DNA from: an uncultured Dorea sp.
Lineage (GTDB): Bacteria > Bacillota > Clostridia > Lachnospirales > Lachnospiraceae
Direction: 5' to 3'
Length of the DNA: 64,000 bases
NCBI GenBank assembly: GCA_910585725.1
Contig: CAJUFA010000012.1
Location: forward strand, 1 to 64,000
A program made the translations under genes and the position numbers. Every line of letters begins with the position of its first letter. The first letter of the stretch is position 1. A model generated the notes under the pieces. That model worked only from the letters and a program-made list of their open reading frames with translations, was not told the origin of the DNA and did not search any database. Below, piece by piece: positions 24,013-33,655 of the stretch.

Positions 24013-24456
24013 CTAATCCTCCTTATGAACCATATCGCCGAGAGCATGGCGGAAAGTATACTCTGTCTGTTCCAGGATAATCTGTTTCGCACGACGGTTG
24101 ATTGCGTTGACAGCGAGGGGCGCCTTCAAATTTACTGTAGACTGGGCGACGGTTTCACGAATGACGCTGATTACATAATAAGAAATGTCGTTTACAGATT
24201 CTGCGCCAAGGTCTTTTAGATCCTGTTCAGACAATTCCGGGGTATAGTCCGGATATATGCCGAATGGATTCATCAAGATAAAGGAAAGGTCTTCGTCCTC
24301 CAGGCATTGCAGAGAAATCAGAGAATCGTCCCCCTCTTGGAAAGAAATCGGAAGATAGTCGCTGTAGGATTCAAAGCCGATCAATCCATTGTCGATGTGG
24401 ATCAATTCCTTTTCCTCATAAGTAATCGGACCGAAATATTTCGCATTTACGTTCAA
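24013..24456 (-). CDS. fliW: flagellar assembly factor FliW
   Basis: CsrA antagonist and flagellin-binding protein that couples flagellin export to its translation. 147 residues; the family blocks FGPITYEEKELIHIDNGLIG, and IISVRET-like VISVIRETVAQSTVNLKAP with INRRAKQ are clear. AGGAGG precedes the start. It lies 47 bases behind the DUF6470 gene but is separated from it by an intrinsic terminator (24484-24515), so fliW-csrA may be transcribed partly on their own. Confidence 0.96.
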   Translation of the reverse strand: MNVNAKYFGPITYEEKELIHIDNGLIGFESYSDYLPISFQEGDDSLISLQCLEDEDLSFILMNPFGIYPDYTPELSEQDLKDLGAESVNDISYYVISVIRETVAQSTVNLKAPLAVNAINRRAKQIILEQTEYTFRHALGDMVHKED

Positions 24457-24483
24457 TGTGGTAATACCTCCTAAGATTTGTGT

Positions 24484-24515
24484 AAAAAAGTAAGGGCTTT
24501 GTTCTAAGCCCTTAC
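24484..24515 (-). terminator. intrinsic terminator overlapping the stop codon of the DUF6470 gene
   Basis: On the minus strand GTAAGGGCTT pairs with AAGCCCTTAC (loop region contains the TAG stop of the upstream gene) followed by six T. It lies inside what otherwise looks like one flagellar operon. Confidence 0.85.
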
Positions 24516-25109
24516 GTCTATTGGTTCATAATTCGGATCTGCGCTCGGCGGTACATAGATAGGTCCTCCCACATACTCGATCAATACGTCGGGATGCTGC
24601 GTAATAGACATCTCTATGTTGCCAGGGATGAACTCAAAATTGCCGTTCGCCACCTTCAGGTCGAAGTTCAATTTGTCCATCTCATAATTGATTGTCAGAT
24701 CAGCCGCTTCATAGCTGATATCCACCGGAGCGGACGGTGTAAAACCAAGCTGGAACTCGCCGGTTGGCTGAGCGGTTCTCTGCTGCATTATCTGCCCTAT
24801 CACGTCCTCGCCTATGTCGGCTTTCAAAAGCAGCTGCCCTTCCTGAGCCAATTGCGCGGTTGCGCTGTAAGCGGCGTCCTTGCCTTTTTGAGCGGTCTGG
24901 GCAACACTTCTGGCCGTCGTAGGAACTACGGAATTCCTTGCTTCCGTTGAATCCAGGTGCAATTTCACAGGACGGCTCTTGATGGACAGTCCACCGTCGT
25001 TTCTGCTGATCTCCAGTTCTGCCTTGGAACGTGAATACTCCAGACGTGCGTTATTGATCTTCAGTTCATATTGAATGGGAACTGTCGTAATCTTAATTAG
25101 TTGGTTCAT
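24504..25109 (-). CDS. DUF6470 / YviE-like flagellar-operon protein
   Basis: 201 residues, no signal or membrane segment. It starts with MNQLIKITTVPIQYEL and has a Pro-rich end (YVPPSADPNYEPIDV). Its place between flgL and fliW equals that of yviE in Bacillus subtilis, and the opening matches that family as I remember it. Function unknown; synteny suggests a role in late flagellar assembly. It is 35 bases behind flgL. Confidence 0.8.
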   Translation of the reverse strand: MNQLIKITTVPIQYELKINNARLEYSRSKAELEISRNDGGLSIKSRPVKLHLDSTEARNSVVPTTARSVAQTAQKGKDAAYSATAQLAQEGQLLLKADIGEDVIGQIMQQRTAQPTGEFQLGFTPSAPVDISYEAADLTINYEMDKLNFDLKVANGNFEFIPGNIEMSITQHPDVLIEYVGGPIYVPPSADPNYEPIDVRA

Positions 25110-25144
25110 GCTTCTCTTCCCCCTTCCCTTTTAAAAATTTATAT

Positions 25145-26245
25145 TTAACGCATAAAATCAATAAATGAAGGTGTTAATATATTGTTACCTACTTTTAAAG
25201 CAGCGTTGTAAGCGTATTGCGCCCATGAGAAGTTCATGATTGCCTCGGCCATGTCAATATTCACAACATTGTCAATCTGTGTGGAGAGATTGATCTTAGC
25301 GGTGTCCAGACGGTCCTTCGTAGTGGTTAGGAACTCCGTCTGCGTACCGAGATTAGTAACCTGTTCAAGTACCTGATCCCGCCCCTCGTCGAATTCTCCT
25401 AATAATTCACGGTATCCCTCATAATCGAAGTCAGGCTCATTTAACTTATCCGCAATCTGTCCCATCAGGATAATCATATTGTTAGGATTGCCTGTTTCTT
25501 TATTGACGCCAAAGCCGACTACGTTGATGCCGGGGAGGCTTGTGTTGAATACGCTGGATTCATCAATGCCTGTTGTATCGTCGATATTTAATCCAAAGCC
25601 CAGATCAACAAACAGAGTGTCTTCTGACAATTGTTTTAGACGCTCGGCTTTTTTATCTACAGGAGGATTTGCGTTAAGGGCATCTTGGTCGGCCTGAGCA
25701 ACGGCGGGATCCAATGTACCGTCAGCCTTATAAAGATCCCCGGTAGTTACGTCCACATTCCGGTATAGAAGGATTTGTTTTCCGTTTGCATCCTTCGTGA
25801 GTTTGAACGGCGCTTCAAGTCCGTCGCTTCCGGCAAATACATACTTGCCTTCATAGCTTGCATTCAGACTCAGCACCATGCTCTCCTGAGCGCCCCGCCA
25901 TGCGGCGGCATAAGTCTCTCTGGTTTCCCGGGAACCATTGGTGCCGTTCAGAGCTTCCAAACCGTACTGTTTGCTCAGGGTCTTGGCAAGATTATTGATC
26001 TGCATAGCCGCGTCTTCCTGTGAATCCTGGAAGGATTGAACGTCCTGTACCAAGGACAGATAATCTTCATTCCTGGCGTATTTTCGCTGAAGAACGGCGG
26101 CGCGCAATGCGCTGGACGGATCTTCAGCGGTGGAGTTAAACTTCCTCTGTGTCATAACCCTGGTTCTTGCAATGTCCAGATTAGACAGAGAAGTTCCGAG
26201 GTTCGATTTATAATTTCTTAAAATTGCATTTGTCGTTATTCTCAT
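25145..26245 (-). CDS. flgL: flagellar hook-associated protein 3 (FlgL)
   Basis: Second hook-filament junction protein, exported by the flagellar type III apparatus. 366 residues; flagellin-like N-terminus MRITTNAILRNYKSNLG with LDIARTRVMTQRKFNSTAEDP, a variable middle, and a C-terminal helix with INLSTQIDNVVNIDMAEAI, the paired coiled-coil ends of the family. An AGGAGG site precedes the ATG. Directly behind flgK by 13 bases. Confidence 0.95.
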   Translation of the reverse strand: MRITTNAILRNYKSNLGTSLSNLDIARTRVMTQRKFNSTAEDPSSALRAAVLQRKYARNEDYLSLVQDVQSFQDSQEDAAMQINNLAKTLSKQYGLEALNGTNGSRETRETYAAAWRGAQESMVLSLNASYEGKYVFAGSDGLEAPFKLTKDANGKQILLYRNVDVTTGDLYKADGTLDPAVAQADQDALNANPPVDKKAERLKQLSEDTLFVDLGFGLNIDDTTGIDESSVFNTSLPGINVVGFGVNKETGNPNNMIILMGQIADKLNEPDFDYEGYRELLGEFDEGRDQVLEQVTNLGTQTEFLTTTKDRLDTAKINLSTQIDNVVNIDMAEAIMNFSWAQYAYNAALKVGNNILTPSFIDFMR

Positions 26246-26258
26246 ACTATCCCTCCTG

Positions 26259-27848
26259 TTACCTTCCGACTACGCCTGTACCGTTGATCAGTTTATCAAG
26301 GGCTTCGTCCAGAGTCGTCATGAATCTCGCGGCTGCAGAATAAGATTGATTATAATGTAACAGATCCATACCTTCTTCATCTAACTGTACGCCGGAAACC
26401 GCGTCCCTGTTGTTGGACGTCTCGTTCAATACAGAGATTTGGTTCATCAGCATGGTATTCGTAGCCTTGTAATCAATACCCAGCGTTGCTTCCATATTAG
26501 CGAAACAATCATGGAAGTTACCGGTATAGAACTTGACATCTCTGGTAGTTCCGTCACTGTTTTTCACCGGAACAGAAAACTCAACAGTCTTGGACTCCAA
26601 TAATTTGACCATATTCAGGATGTTCTCGTTGGCGGTAGTACCCTTATCCTTATCTACAACTACATATTTATTTGAAGCGGTGATTCCGTAAGTACCGTTG
26701 GCCCAATCGTCGGCAATCTTGATGTTTAACGCAGTGAATTTGTTTTTACCGGTAGCGCCGTCCGTAGTTACGAATAAAGGATTTTCCTTGCCGGTAATAA
26801 AATTACCATCTTCATCTTTTACCTTATTCAACTCATTAAATTGATTCGCAAAAGTGTCTACCAGAGAATCCAGAGCTTTCTCATAATATCCTATTCCTTT
26901 GAAATCCGATCCGTCGAAATCGCCGGATTTATTCAGCAGATCTAATGTACCTTTTAAAGTGCCGGATCCAATAGTATTAGTAACATCCACGGTATTACCG
27001 TCTGCATCCATGAGGGACAGAGTAACCGGGCTGCCGGATATGTCCGCATCAAATTCCGAAAAACGTCCGTCTGAAATCAGGGTATGTTTTTCGCCGTTCG
27101 TGTCTGTGAAATAAACCTCCATGATTTCTACGGTCTGTCCCGGACCAATGTTTTTGTCTTTATATTTTACGGAAATAGGAAGGTAACTTCCAAGTTCATC
27201 CAACAGATTGTTGCGCTGATCCTTCAGTTCCAGCGCAGGGTTACCAAGAATCTGGCTGTTTTTAATGTTGGTATTCAGTTCGGCAATATTCTCAAGAATC
27301 TGATTCAGATCGCCAAGATCTGTCGTATCGAAGCCTGTTTGTATGTCGTCCCGTACATCCTGAAGACGTACGGCATTGTCATGAAACAGATTCAGGATCG
27401 TCTGCATCTTGGAGCGTACCAGTGCGTCGTTCTCCTGATTTCCAACCTGAGTAGAAAGAGTACTCAACGAACTGGTAAGGGAGATGAACGCATCACGGAT
27501 ACCGTCCATGACAGCTTCATCGAATATAGGAGTCAGCCTTTCAAATCCTGCAGCATGTGCGTCGGAAGTTCCGAGTCTGCTGATCTGGGAACGGTACTGA
27601 GCGTCCAAAAACGGGTCGCGAAGCTGAGAAATTGCGGTCATTTCGGCTCCGAATCCGACTTTTATGTTAGATTTGGAATTGTACATATCCCCTTTTTGAA
27701 GATTCAGGCTGGCAACGTCAAGCCGCTGCTTGGTATAACCGATAGTATTAATATTAGCAATATTCTGACCGGCAACGTCAAGCGCGCGCTGGCTGGCAGC
27801 CATGCCAAGCTGAGCGGTTGTAAAGCCGGCAAATGTAGATCGTATCAT
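26259..27848 (-). CDS. flgK: flagellar hook-associated protein 1 (FlgK)
   Basis: First hook-filament junction protein. 529 residues. N-terminus MIRSTFAGFTTAQLGMAASQ with the rod/hook signature ALDVAGQNIANINTIGYTKQ, and C-terminal block SGVQLDEEGMDLLHYNQSYSA, both diagnostic. The middle domain is variable. GGAGGAG precedes the start. Order flgM-flgN-flgK-flgL is that of Firmicutes. Confidence 0.96.
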   Translation of the reverse strand: MIRSTFAGFTTAQLGMAASQRALDVAGQNIANINTIGYTKQRLDVASLNLQKGDMYNSKSNIKVGFGAEMTAISQLRDPFLDAQYRSQISRLGTSDAHAAGFERLTPIFDEAVMDGIRDAFISLTSSLSTLSTQVGNQENDALVRSKMQTILNLFHDNAVRLQDVRDDIQTGFDTTDLGDLNQILENIAELNTNIKNSQILGNPALELKDQRNNLLDELGSYLPISVKYKDKNIGPGQTVEIMEVYFTDTNGEKHTLISDGRFSEFDADISGSPVTLSLMDADGNTVDVTNTIGSGTLKGTLDLLNKSGDFDGSDFKGIGYYEKALDSLVDTFANQFNELNKVKDEDGNFITGKENPLFVTTDGATGKNKFTALNIKIADDWANGTYGITASNKYVVVDKDKGTTANENILNMVKLLESKTVEFSVPVKNSDGTTRDVKFYTGNFHDCFANMEATLGIDYKATNTMLMNQISVLNETSNNRDAVSGVQLDEEGMDLLHYNQSYSAAARFMTTLDEALDKLINGTGVVGR

Positions 27849-27868
27849 AGAAATCTCCTCCTGATCTA

Positions 27869-28342
27869 TTAAACAGAACGACTTGTAAAGTGGTTCTTCT
27901 TTTTAGTGTTGTCTTCTTTTCTGCCGGAAGCAGAATAGGTATTCCCGCCGGAATTTTCCGCGGCAAGAGCTGATTGTATTACATGAAGATTTACTTCGAT
28001 GATATCCCTCGCGCTATCACTTACAGAACGGAAGGAGCGTACCCTTTCGGCAAGCTGATCGAACAGAGGACTTAGAAGTACGACAGCCTCTTCCGGCGCA
28101 TGTTCAAGGATCTGACGAAAGGTATATCCTTCCATGCCAAGCCTCTTCTGCTCCGATTCACGCTTCTGTTCTAACCCGCGCAACTGGAGAACTGCAGCCT
28201 GTTCTTTATGCATGCAGTCCTCAATAAACGTAACCTGATTCTTAACAGCGGCGTCAAGTTTCTCCTGCTCTATAGGAATCAGATGGTCGAAAAGAGCGAT
28301 AAACTCTTCGATTATCTTACTGTAATCTGAGAAATCATTCAT
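27869..28342 (-). CDS. flgN: FlgN-type export chaperone
   Basis: Cytoplasmic chaperone for FlgK and FlgL. 157 residues, almost entirely helical, with LIPIEQEKLDAAVKN near the start as in FlgN proteins and a Ser/Lys-rich tail. Sequence similarity in this family is weak; position between flgM and flgK, as in Bacillus, supports the call. Confidence 0.88.
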   Translation of the reverse strand: MNDFSDYSKIIEEFIALFDHLIPIEQEKLDAAVKNQVTFIEDCMHKEQAAVLQLRGLEQKRESEQKRLGMEGYTFRQILEHAPEEAVVLLSPLFDQLAERVRSFRSVSDSARDIIEVNLHVIQSALAAENSGGNTYSASGRKEDNTKKKNHFTSRSV

Positions 28343-28355
28343 CCGGTATATCCTC

Positions 28356-28655
28356 CTATAGAAGAAGCATTCTGGCAGCTACAGCGTGCGCGTCGACGTG
28401 GTATGCGTTCGCAGACACCTGATCCTGCAGGCTTCGAATCTTATCTATAGACGCCGTATCTTTAACCTCGGAAGACAATCTCTGCGCAACTGCCTTGGCA
28501 AATGTATGCTCTTCAATCTGCCTGGGGTCAGACTTTATGATAACAGCATCGAAGTTATGTCCGTCATTAGAGATTACAGAAGGAGCAGAATTTTCCTTTG
28601 TATGAATACGCCGGTCTGTGAAATTATTAATCACATTATTAGTTGTTATTTTCAT
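28356..28655 (-). CDS. flgM: anti-sigma-28 factor FlgM
   Basis: Inhibitor of the flagellar sigma factor FliA/SigD, normally exported once the hook is complete. 99 residues; disordered N-terminal half and a C-terminal sigma-binding region with IDKIRSLQDQVSANAYHVDA resembling the family block. First gene of the minus-strand late flagellar operon. AAGGAG precedes the ATG. Confidence 0.9.
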   Translation of the reverse strand: MKITTNNVINNFTDRRIHTKENSAPSVISNDGHNFDAVIIKSDPRQIEEHTFAKAVAQRLSSEVKDTASIDKIRSLQDQVSANAYHVDAHAVAARMLLL

Positions 28656-28723
28656 ACTGGACTCCTTTTCAAAATAATATTGTTACCTCTATTATCTGGG
28701 TAAATTAATTTGGTATACTATGA

Positions 28724-28750
28724 ATATCGGCATAACTTCGGGAATCATAA
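28724..28750 (-). promoter_or_regulatory. candidate SigD/sigma-28 promoter of the flgM operon
   Basis: On the minus strand GCCGATAT (28731-28724) matches the sigma-28 -10 consensus GCCGATAA at 7 of 8 positions. The -35 at the right distance reads TTAT against TAAA, so it is imperfect. It lies downstream of the cheB terminator and about 70 bases before flgM. Confidence 0.45.
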
Positions 28751-28770
28751 CCCCAAATAAGAGACACATT

Positions 28771-28857
28771 TTTAAAAAAATTCCGCTTGTGCGGCTGCAA
28801 TCAGCAATCTGTCTGTAATGCAGATTAGATACTGAATTAGCGGCCGCACAGGCGGAG
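28771..28857 (-). terminator. intrinsic terminator after cheB
   Basis: On the minus strand a long imperfect stem (TCCGCCTGTGCGGCCGC.. with GC.GCCGCACAAGCGGA) containing an inner hairpin is followed by ATTTTTTTAAAA. It separates the che genes from the flgM operon. Confidence 0.85.
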
Positions 28858-28858
28858 A

Positions 28859-29974
28859 TTATTTTTTCAGATGGTTCAGCAGTACGGAGGCGATGTTTTC
28901 ACAGGAAGACTGTGTGCAGACCGCTCCGATGTTGAACGCAACCATAGGCATACCGTATACGACGCAGGATTCTTTATCCTGCCCGATGGTGAACGCTCCT
29001 GCCTGACGCATGGCAAGAAGGCCGTCCGCACCGTCGCTTCCCATACCGGTCATAATGATTCCGACTTTATTGATATGGACGTTCTTGGCGATGGAATGGA
29101 ATAGCACGTCTACAGACGGACAGTGTCCGCTTACCTTGGCGCCGGGGCGGCATTGTACGATGTAATTTTGTCCGGACCGGACGACTTCCATCTGCTTGGC
29201 GCCGGGGGCGATCAGCGCGAGGCCGGGATGAATGATATCGCCGTTCTTGGCTTCCCGTACTTCCATGGCGCAGATACGGTTCAGACGTTCGGCGTACATC
29301 GCGGTAAAGCCTTCAGGCATATGCTGTGTGATCACCATGCCCGGGATATTGGCGGGAAGTCTCTTAAGAACTTCCAGGGTGGCTTCTGTTCCTCCTGTGG
29401 ACGCGCCCAGTCCTATGATCGTAGAATCAAGAACCGTGCGTGACAGAGGCGGAAACGGCATCGGCTTGGCGGCGTGGGTACGCTGTGAAGGCGCCGCGCC
29501 GGAAGCATGAGAAGAACCATGAAAACCGGAGAACGAAGGCGCTGCCGAGGGAGCGGGCGAGGCGCTGCTTGGCCGGGCGACACGGACCTTAGCTTTCGAG
29601 GCCGCCTGTACTTTGAGGACCAGAGAGGAGTAGAAAGCTTCTTTTGAATTTGCAATACTCATATCTGGTTTACGGACGAAATCAACGGCTCCGGCTGAAA
29701 GTGCGTCGAATACGCTTAAGTTTAAGGAAGATACCAACACCACGGGTATCGGGTTCGTAGGGAGAAGCTTTTTAAGAAATTCAATTCCGCTCATTCCCGG
29801 CATCTCGACATCCAAAGTAAGAACGTCAGGTTTCAGTTGAGGGATCTTCTGCTGGGCGTCGTATGCATTGATGGCATAGCCGACGACTTCGATATTGGGC
29901 CTGGCAGACAGATGCTGTATAATCATCTGTCGAAAAAGGGAAGAGTCGTCGACGACTAATACTTTGATTTTCAT
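28859..29974 (-). CDS. cheB: chemotaxis glutamate methylesterase CheB
   Basis: Removes methyl groups from, and deamidates, chemoreceptors; activated by phosphorylation from CheA. Response-regulator receiver at residues 1-120 with Asp55 (LTLDVEMPG) as phospho-acceptor, a Ser/Pro/Ala-rich linker, and the C-terminal esterase with its triad in GLGASTGGTEA (Ser), ITQHMPEGF (His) and GMGSDGADGL (Asp). 371 residues. Last gene of cheA-cheW-cheR-cheB. Confidence 0.97.
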   Translation of the reverse strand: MKIKVLVVDDSSLFRQMIIQHLSARPNIEVVGYAINAYDAQQKIPQLKPDVLTLDVEMPGMSGIEFLKKLLPTNPIPVVLVSSLNLSVFDALSAGAVDFVRKPDMSIANSKEAFYSSLVLKVQAASKAKVRVARPSSASPAPSAAPSFSGFHGSSHASGAAPSQRTHAAKPMPFPPLSRTVLDSTIIGLGASTGGTEATLEVLKRLPANIPGMVITQHMPEGFTAMYAERLNRICAMEVREAKNGDIIHPGLALIAPGAKQMEVVRSGQNYIVQCRPGAKVSGHCPSVDVLFHSIAKNVHINKVGIIMTGMGSDGADGLLAMRQAGAFTIGQDKESCVVYGMPMVAFNIGAVCTQSSCENIASVLLNHLKK

Positions 29975-30072
29975 AGTTGAGATTCCTTTCTTTGACTTAA
30001 TATACCTGAAAAATACCCGAAAAGCCGCTTCTGAGTCCTCAGGATCTTCAAAAGCAGCTTACATAAGCAATA

Positions 30073-30885
30073 CTACGTTTTTCGGTATGTCGCGGGTTTC
30101 AGATACTCGTAAGGAGTCGTTGCTTTGTTCAAACTCTCAGAGTGTCCGATCAAAAGATACCCGCCTGGATTAGTTGCATTATAAAAACGTTGTACCAGGG
30201 CCTCTTTGGTAGGCTGGTCAAAATAAATCATAACGTTTCTGCAAAAGATAACGTCGAATTTCAAACGGAACCGGATGGGATCCATCAGGTTGAAAGTTCT
30301 GAAAATTACGTTGGATTTAATCTCCGGGGCTACCGTAAATGTATCGGGTTCACCAGCCGGACGGAAATACTTGGAGCGCCAGGCCGGTGAAAGCTCTTTC
30401 AGAGAGTCTTTATCATATACGGCATTCTTCGCGGCAACCAGGGCGTTCTGCGAGATGTCGGTTGCAAGAACCCTCGTATCCCAGGCTGAAGCCTTGGCGC
30501 CGAAGAACTCCTTCAGGATCATGGAGATCGTATAAGGTTCTTCTCCGGAAGAGCATGCCGCGCTCCATATGCTTAGAACCTTATCCTTTTTTGTCTCTAC
30601 AAGATATGGAAGGATCGTGTCCTTAAAAAATTCAAAATGCGAGCTTTCCCGCATAAAGAAAGTATAGTTCGTAGTAAGTTTATTGAGCATCAATTCCAGG
30701 TCTTCCGGCTTTTTATTTTTAATCAGATTGTCGATATACTCCTCAAACGATGAGAATCCCATGGATATAATCGAATTAGAGAGACGTCCTACAATCAATT
30801 GACGCTTTTTTGACAGATCAATTCCATAATTTTGATGCACAAAAGTAACTAAACGTTGAAAGTCACGATCAGTAATTGTTAACAT
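30073..30885 (-). CDS. cheR: chemotaxis protein methyltransferase CheR
   Basis: SAM-dependent methyltransferase acting on receptor glutamates, opposing CheB. 270 residues with an N-terminal helical domain and a Rossmann domain containing SIWSAACSSGEEPYTISMI (SAM-binding), FDVIFCRNVMIYF and LLIGHSESL, all conserved in CheR. A hairpin with a short T run lies between its stop and cheB and could reduce read-through. Confidence 0.97.
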   Translation of the reverse strand: MLTITDRDFQRLVTFVHQNYGIDLSKKRQLIVGRLSNSIISMGFSSFEEYIDNLIKNKKPEDLELMLNKLTTNYTFFMRESSHFEFFKDTILPYLVETKKDKVLSIWSAACSSGEEPYTISMILKEFFGAKASAWDTRVLATDISQNALVAAKNAVYDKDSLKELSPAWRSKYFRPAGEPDTFTVAPEIKSNVIFRTFNLMDPIRFRLKFDVIFCRNVMIYFDQPTKEALVQRFYNATNPGGYLLIGHSESLNKATTPYEYLKPATYRKT

Positions 30886-30908
30886 TATTATCGAACTCCT
30901 TTGTGTAT

Positions 30909-31385
30909 TTAGTATGACTGAACAAGCTGCTCACAGTCGAGGAAGAGGATTACGGAGCGGTCTGAAGAAGAAACCATTCCGTTAATCAATTCCTGCTGAT
31001 TTTCCACAGGAACAGGAGAGACCTTACTTTGGTCAATATCCATAACCTGCTGGACTGCGTCTACGATAATACCAATGCTGGTGGAGTTGATATTCAATAC
31101 GATGATACAGGTTGAACTCGTATATTCAATCGAAGGTTTACCCATACGCAGGCGGATGTCAATGATCGGGATAATCTGACCTCTCAGGTTAATGATGCCT
31201 TTTACATAATTCGGAACGAGCGGAACCATAGTAATAATATGATTCGTTATAATTTCGATTACATAGTTCGTGCTGACGCCGATGGTGAGCCCGTCAGAAC
31301 TGAATGTTAAAAAGCGTTCTGTAGAAACCGACATTCCATCCTCTATCATTTCATTTGCTGTATTTACTGCTGTATCTGCTGACAT
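30909..31385 (-). CDS. cheW: chemotaxis adaptor CheW
   Basis: SH3-like scaffold joining receptors to CheA. 158 residues; FLTFSSDGLTIGVSTNYVIE opens the domain, and the core VKGIINLRGQIIPIIDIRLR block is typical. Between cheA (28 bases away) and cheR. Confidence 0.96.
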   Translation of the reverse strand: MSADTAVNTANEMIEDGMSVSTERFLTFSSDGLTIGVSTNYVIEIITNHIITMVPLVPNYVKGIINLRGQIIPIIDIRLRMGKPSIEYTSSTCIIVLNINSTSIGIIVDAVQQVMDIDQSKVSPVPVENQQELINGMVSSSDRSVILFLDCEQLVQSY

Positions 31386-31412
31386 AATTATTCCTCCAGT
31401 TTTCTGTACTCT

Positions 31413-33542
31413 TTAATATAGGCCCTGAGTCGCGGCATATAGATTGCTGATATCCAGGATAAGGCTGATATTGCCGTCTCCAAGGATCGTGCAGCCGCCG
31501 ATTCCGGAATCCTTAATATTGAAATTACTCAAGAATGGTGATAGTGGTTTCACAACTACCTGTTGTTCTCCGAGAAGCTCGTCTACAAACAGACAGTATG
31601 ACTTATCGGCGGTTTCCACCCAGATCAGGATACCGTCTTCTATATTGGTGACTTCTGTCTCAATATTATATAGATCATGTATCCTTATAATAGGATAGAA
31701 AGCGTCCTGACACTTAATAATCTCGTTGCCGCTGGCATCCAGAATTACATCCTCTTTCTGTGTTTTAAAGGATTGGCGGATGTTAGCGATCGGTATCGTA
31801 AACATGGATTTGCCGACAGAAACCTCCATACCGTCTGTAATCGCCATGGTAAGCGGAATCTTAAGCGTGGTACAGCTGCCCTTGCCAAGTTCGCTTGTAA
31901 TGGAGATGGTTCCGCCTACTGCTTCTACGTTCTTCTTAACAACGTCCATACCTACGCCGCGGCCGGAAAATTCCGTGACTTCCTCATTCGTGGAGAAACC
32001 GGGCAGTAAGAGGAGGGACAGGATCTCTTTCTTGGAATAATCACTTGCAGGTTTGGTGAGGATACCGTTACGCTCTGCCTTGGCGAGGATCTTATCAGGA
32101 TCCATGCCCTGTCCGTCGTCGGAAATGGAGATAATAACCTCGCTTCCGGTATGCGCCGCAGAGAGAACGATTTCTGCCTGTGGTTTCTTGCCTGCGGCGA
32201 TACGATCTTCAACATTTGTCTCAACGCCGTGGTCCATTGAGTTACGCACGATATGCATGATCGGGTCTCCGATGCTGTCTACAACCGTCTTGTCTACTTC
32301 TGTATTTTCGCCGATCAATGTGAGACGTACGTCTTTGTTAAGCTTCTTCTTCATGTCGCGGACGATACGGTTCATCTTCTGGAAAGTACCGGCCAGAGGA
32401 ACCATTCGAAGGGACATGGCAATATCTTGAAGATCACCTGTCAATTTTCTCAACTGACGGGCAGATTTCAGGAAGTTATCAAGCTTCAGATTCTGCAGGT
32501 CAGGAGAAGAGGTAACCATGGATTCGGTAATAACGATCTCGCCGACGATTGCTACCAGACTGTCGAGTTTGGACAGATTGACGCTGATCAGGCTCTGCTT
32601 AACAGGAGCGCCGGTATGTGCAGGCGTACCCGGAGCCGCCGGTTTGGCCGGTTCTGCGGCTGAAGAAGTATCGACTGCCGGAACCGCGGCTGCCGGTTTT
32701 GAAGCAGAAACAGCTTTTGCAGCCGGTTCTGGTTTTTTCGAAGCTTTGGTGGCAACGTTCTCTATTACCTCGTAAGTCTCGATACTGTTCTGTATCTTGA
32801 GGATCGGAATGGCTTTTTCAACGTCTTCGTGGGAAGAAAGAGCAATGAAGAAACCGTTCTCGACGATAGATTCACACGTATCCGCAGCTGATTCTACATC
32901 TTCCGGATAGTGTTCAAAGTTGAGTTCAATCTCGTTCAGCGCAGTAATAACCATGAACGCGCGCAGATTCTCCATTCCGGATCCGACTTCAAAACGAATC
33001 CGAATGAAATAAGGTAAATCGCTCTTAGGACATCCCGCAAGTTCCTGGTTGATGGCGGCAATAGCGTCTGCATCGGCAGCCGGCGCGGCGTCAGCAGCGG
33101 CGCTTTCCTTACCGGATGAAGTATCGGAGGAACTGTTGCCGGAAGAACTGATTTTTTCCAAAAAGCTATTAATATTTGCAATGATCTGGTCGATATTACT
33201 GCTAAGGGGTTCATCGTTTTCGATTTTTTCAACCTCTACACGAAGAGCGTCCGTAGATTGGAACATCAGATTAAACAGATCGCTCTTATGGGATTCATCC
33301 AGAGAATCCATTCCGTTTTCACGGATATAGAAGAATAAGTCTTCTATATGATGGGCAATCTCCATCAATGTGGAGAATTCCATCATGGCAGATGAACCTT
33401 TAATAGTATGCATGATACGAAAGATTTCATTGACGTCGTTCGTTGTGAAAGCCTCGTTCTTCTCCGCTTCAATTAGAAGTTCATCCAGCTGTTCCATAAG
33501 AGTATTAGTCTCATAAAGATACATTTCAAGCATGTTATCCAT
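31413..33542 (-). CDS. cheA: chemotaxis histidine kinase CheA
   Basis: Receptor-coupled kinase phosphorylating CheY and CheB. 709 residues in the usual domain order: HPT domain (1-110) with phospho-acceptor His45 in MHTIKGSSAMM; P2-like response-regulator docking domain (about 170-265); Ala/Pro-rich linker; dimerisation helices (from about 315); HATPase with HIVRNSMDHG, ISDDGQGMD and GRGVGMDVV; CheW-like C-terminus with EQQVVVKPL. First gene of the che cluster. A GACGATAT sequence in the divergent spacer (plus 33602-33609) could be a weak SigD -10, without a clear -35. Confidence 0.97.
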   Translation of the reverse strand: MDNMLEMYLYETNTLMEQLDELLIEAEKNEAFTTNDVNEIFRIMHTIKGSSAMMEFSTLMEIAHHIEDLFFYIRENGMDSLDESHKSDLFNLMFQSTDALRVEVEKIENDEPLSSNIDQIIANINSFLEKISSSGNSSSDTSSGKESAAADAAPAADADAIAAINQELAGCPKSDLPYFIRIRFEVGSGMENLRAFMVITALNEIELNFEHYPEDVESAADTCESIVENGFFIALSSHEDVEKAIPILKIQNSIETYEVIENVATKASKKPEPAAKAVSASKPAAAVPAVDTSSAAEPAKPAAPGTPAHTGAPVKQSLISVNLSKLDSLVAIVGEIVITESMVTSSPDLQNLKLDNFLKSARQLRKLTGDLQDIAMSLRMVPLAGTFQKMNRIVRDMKKKLNKDVRLTLIGENTEVDKTVVDSIGDPIMHIVRNSMDHGVETNVEDRIAAGKKPQAEIVLSAAHTGSEVIISISDDGQGMDPDKILAKAERNGILTKPASDYSKKEILSLLLLPGFSTNEEVTEFSGRGVGMDVVKKNVEAVGGTISITSELGKGSCTTLKIPLTMAITDGMEVSVGKSMFTIPIANIRQSFKTQKEDVILDASGNEIIKCQDAFYPIIRIHDLYNIETEVTNIEDGILIWVETADKSYCLFVDELLGEQQVVVKPLSPFLSNFNIKDSGIGGCTILGDGNISLILDISNLYAATQGLY

Positions 33543-33655
33543 AATATTAGTACCGCCTTATCTATTAATGTTGATATGTTTAAAAAATATTATTTCTAGA
33601 TATATCGTCATAATGGTGCAAAAGGATAAGAGTAAATTATAGAGTAGGTGAAAAA

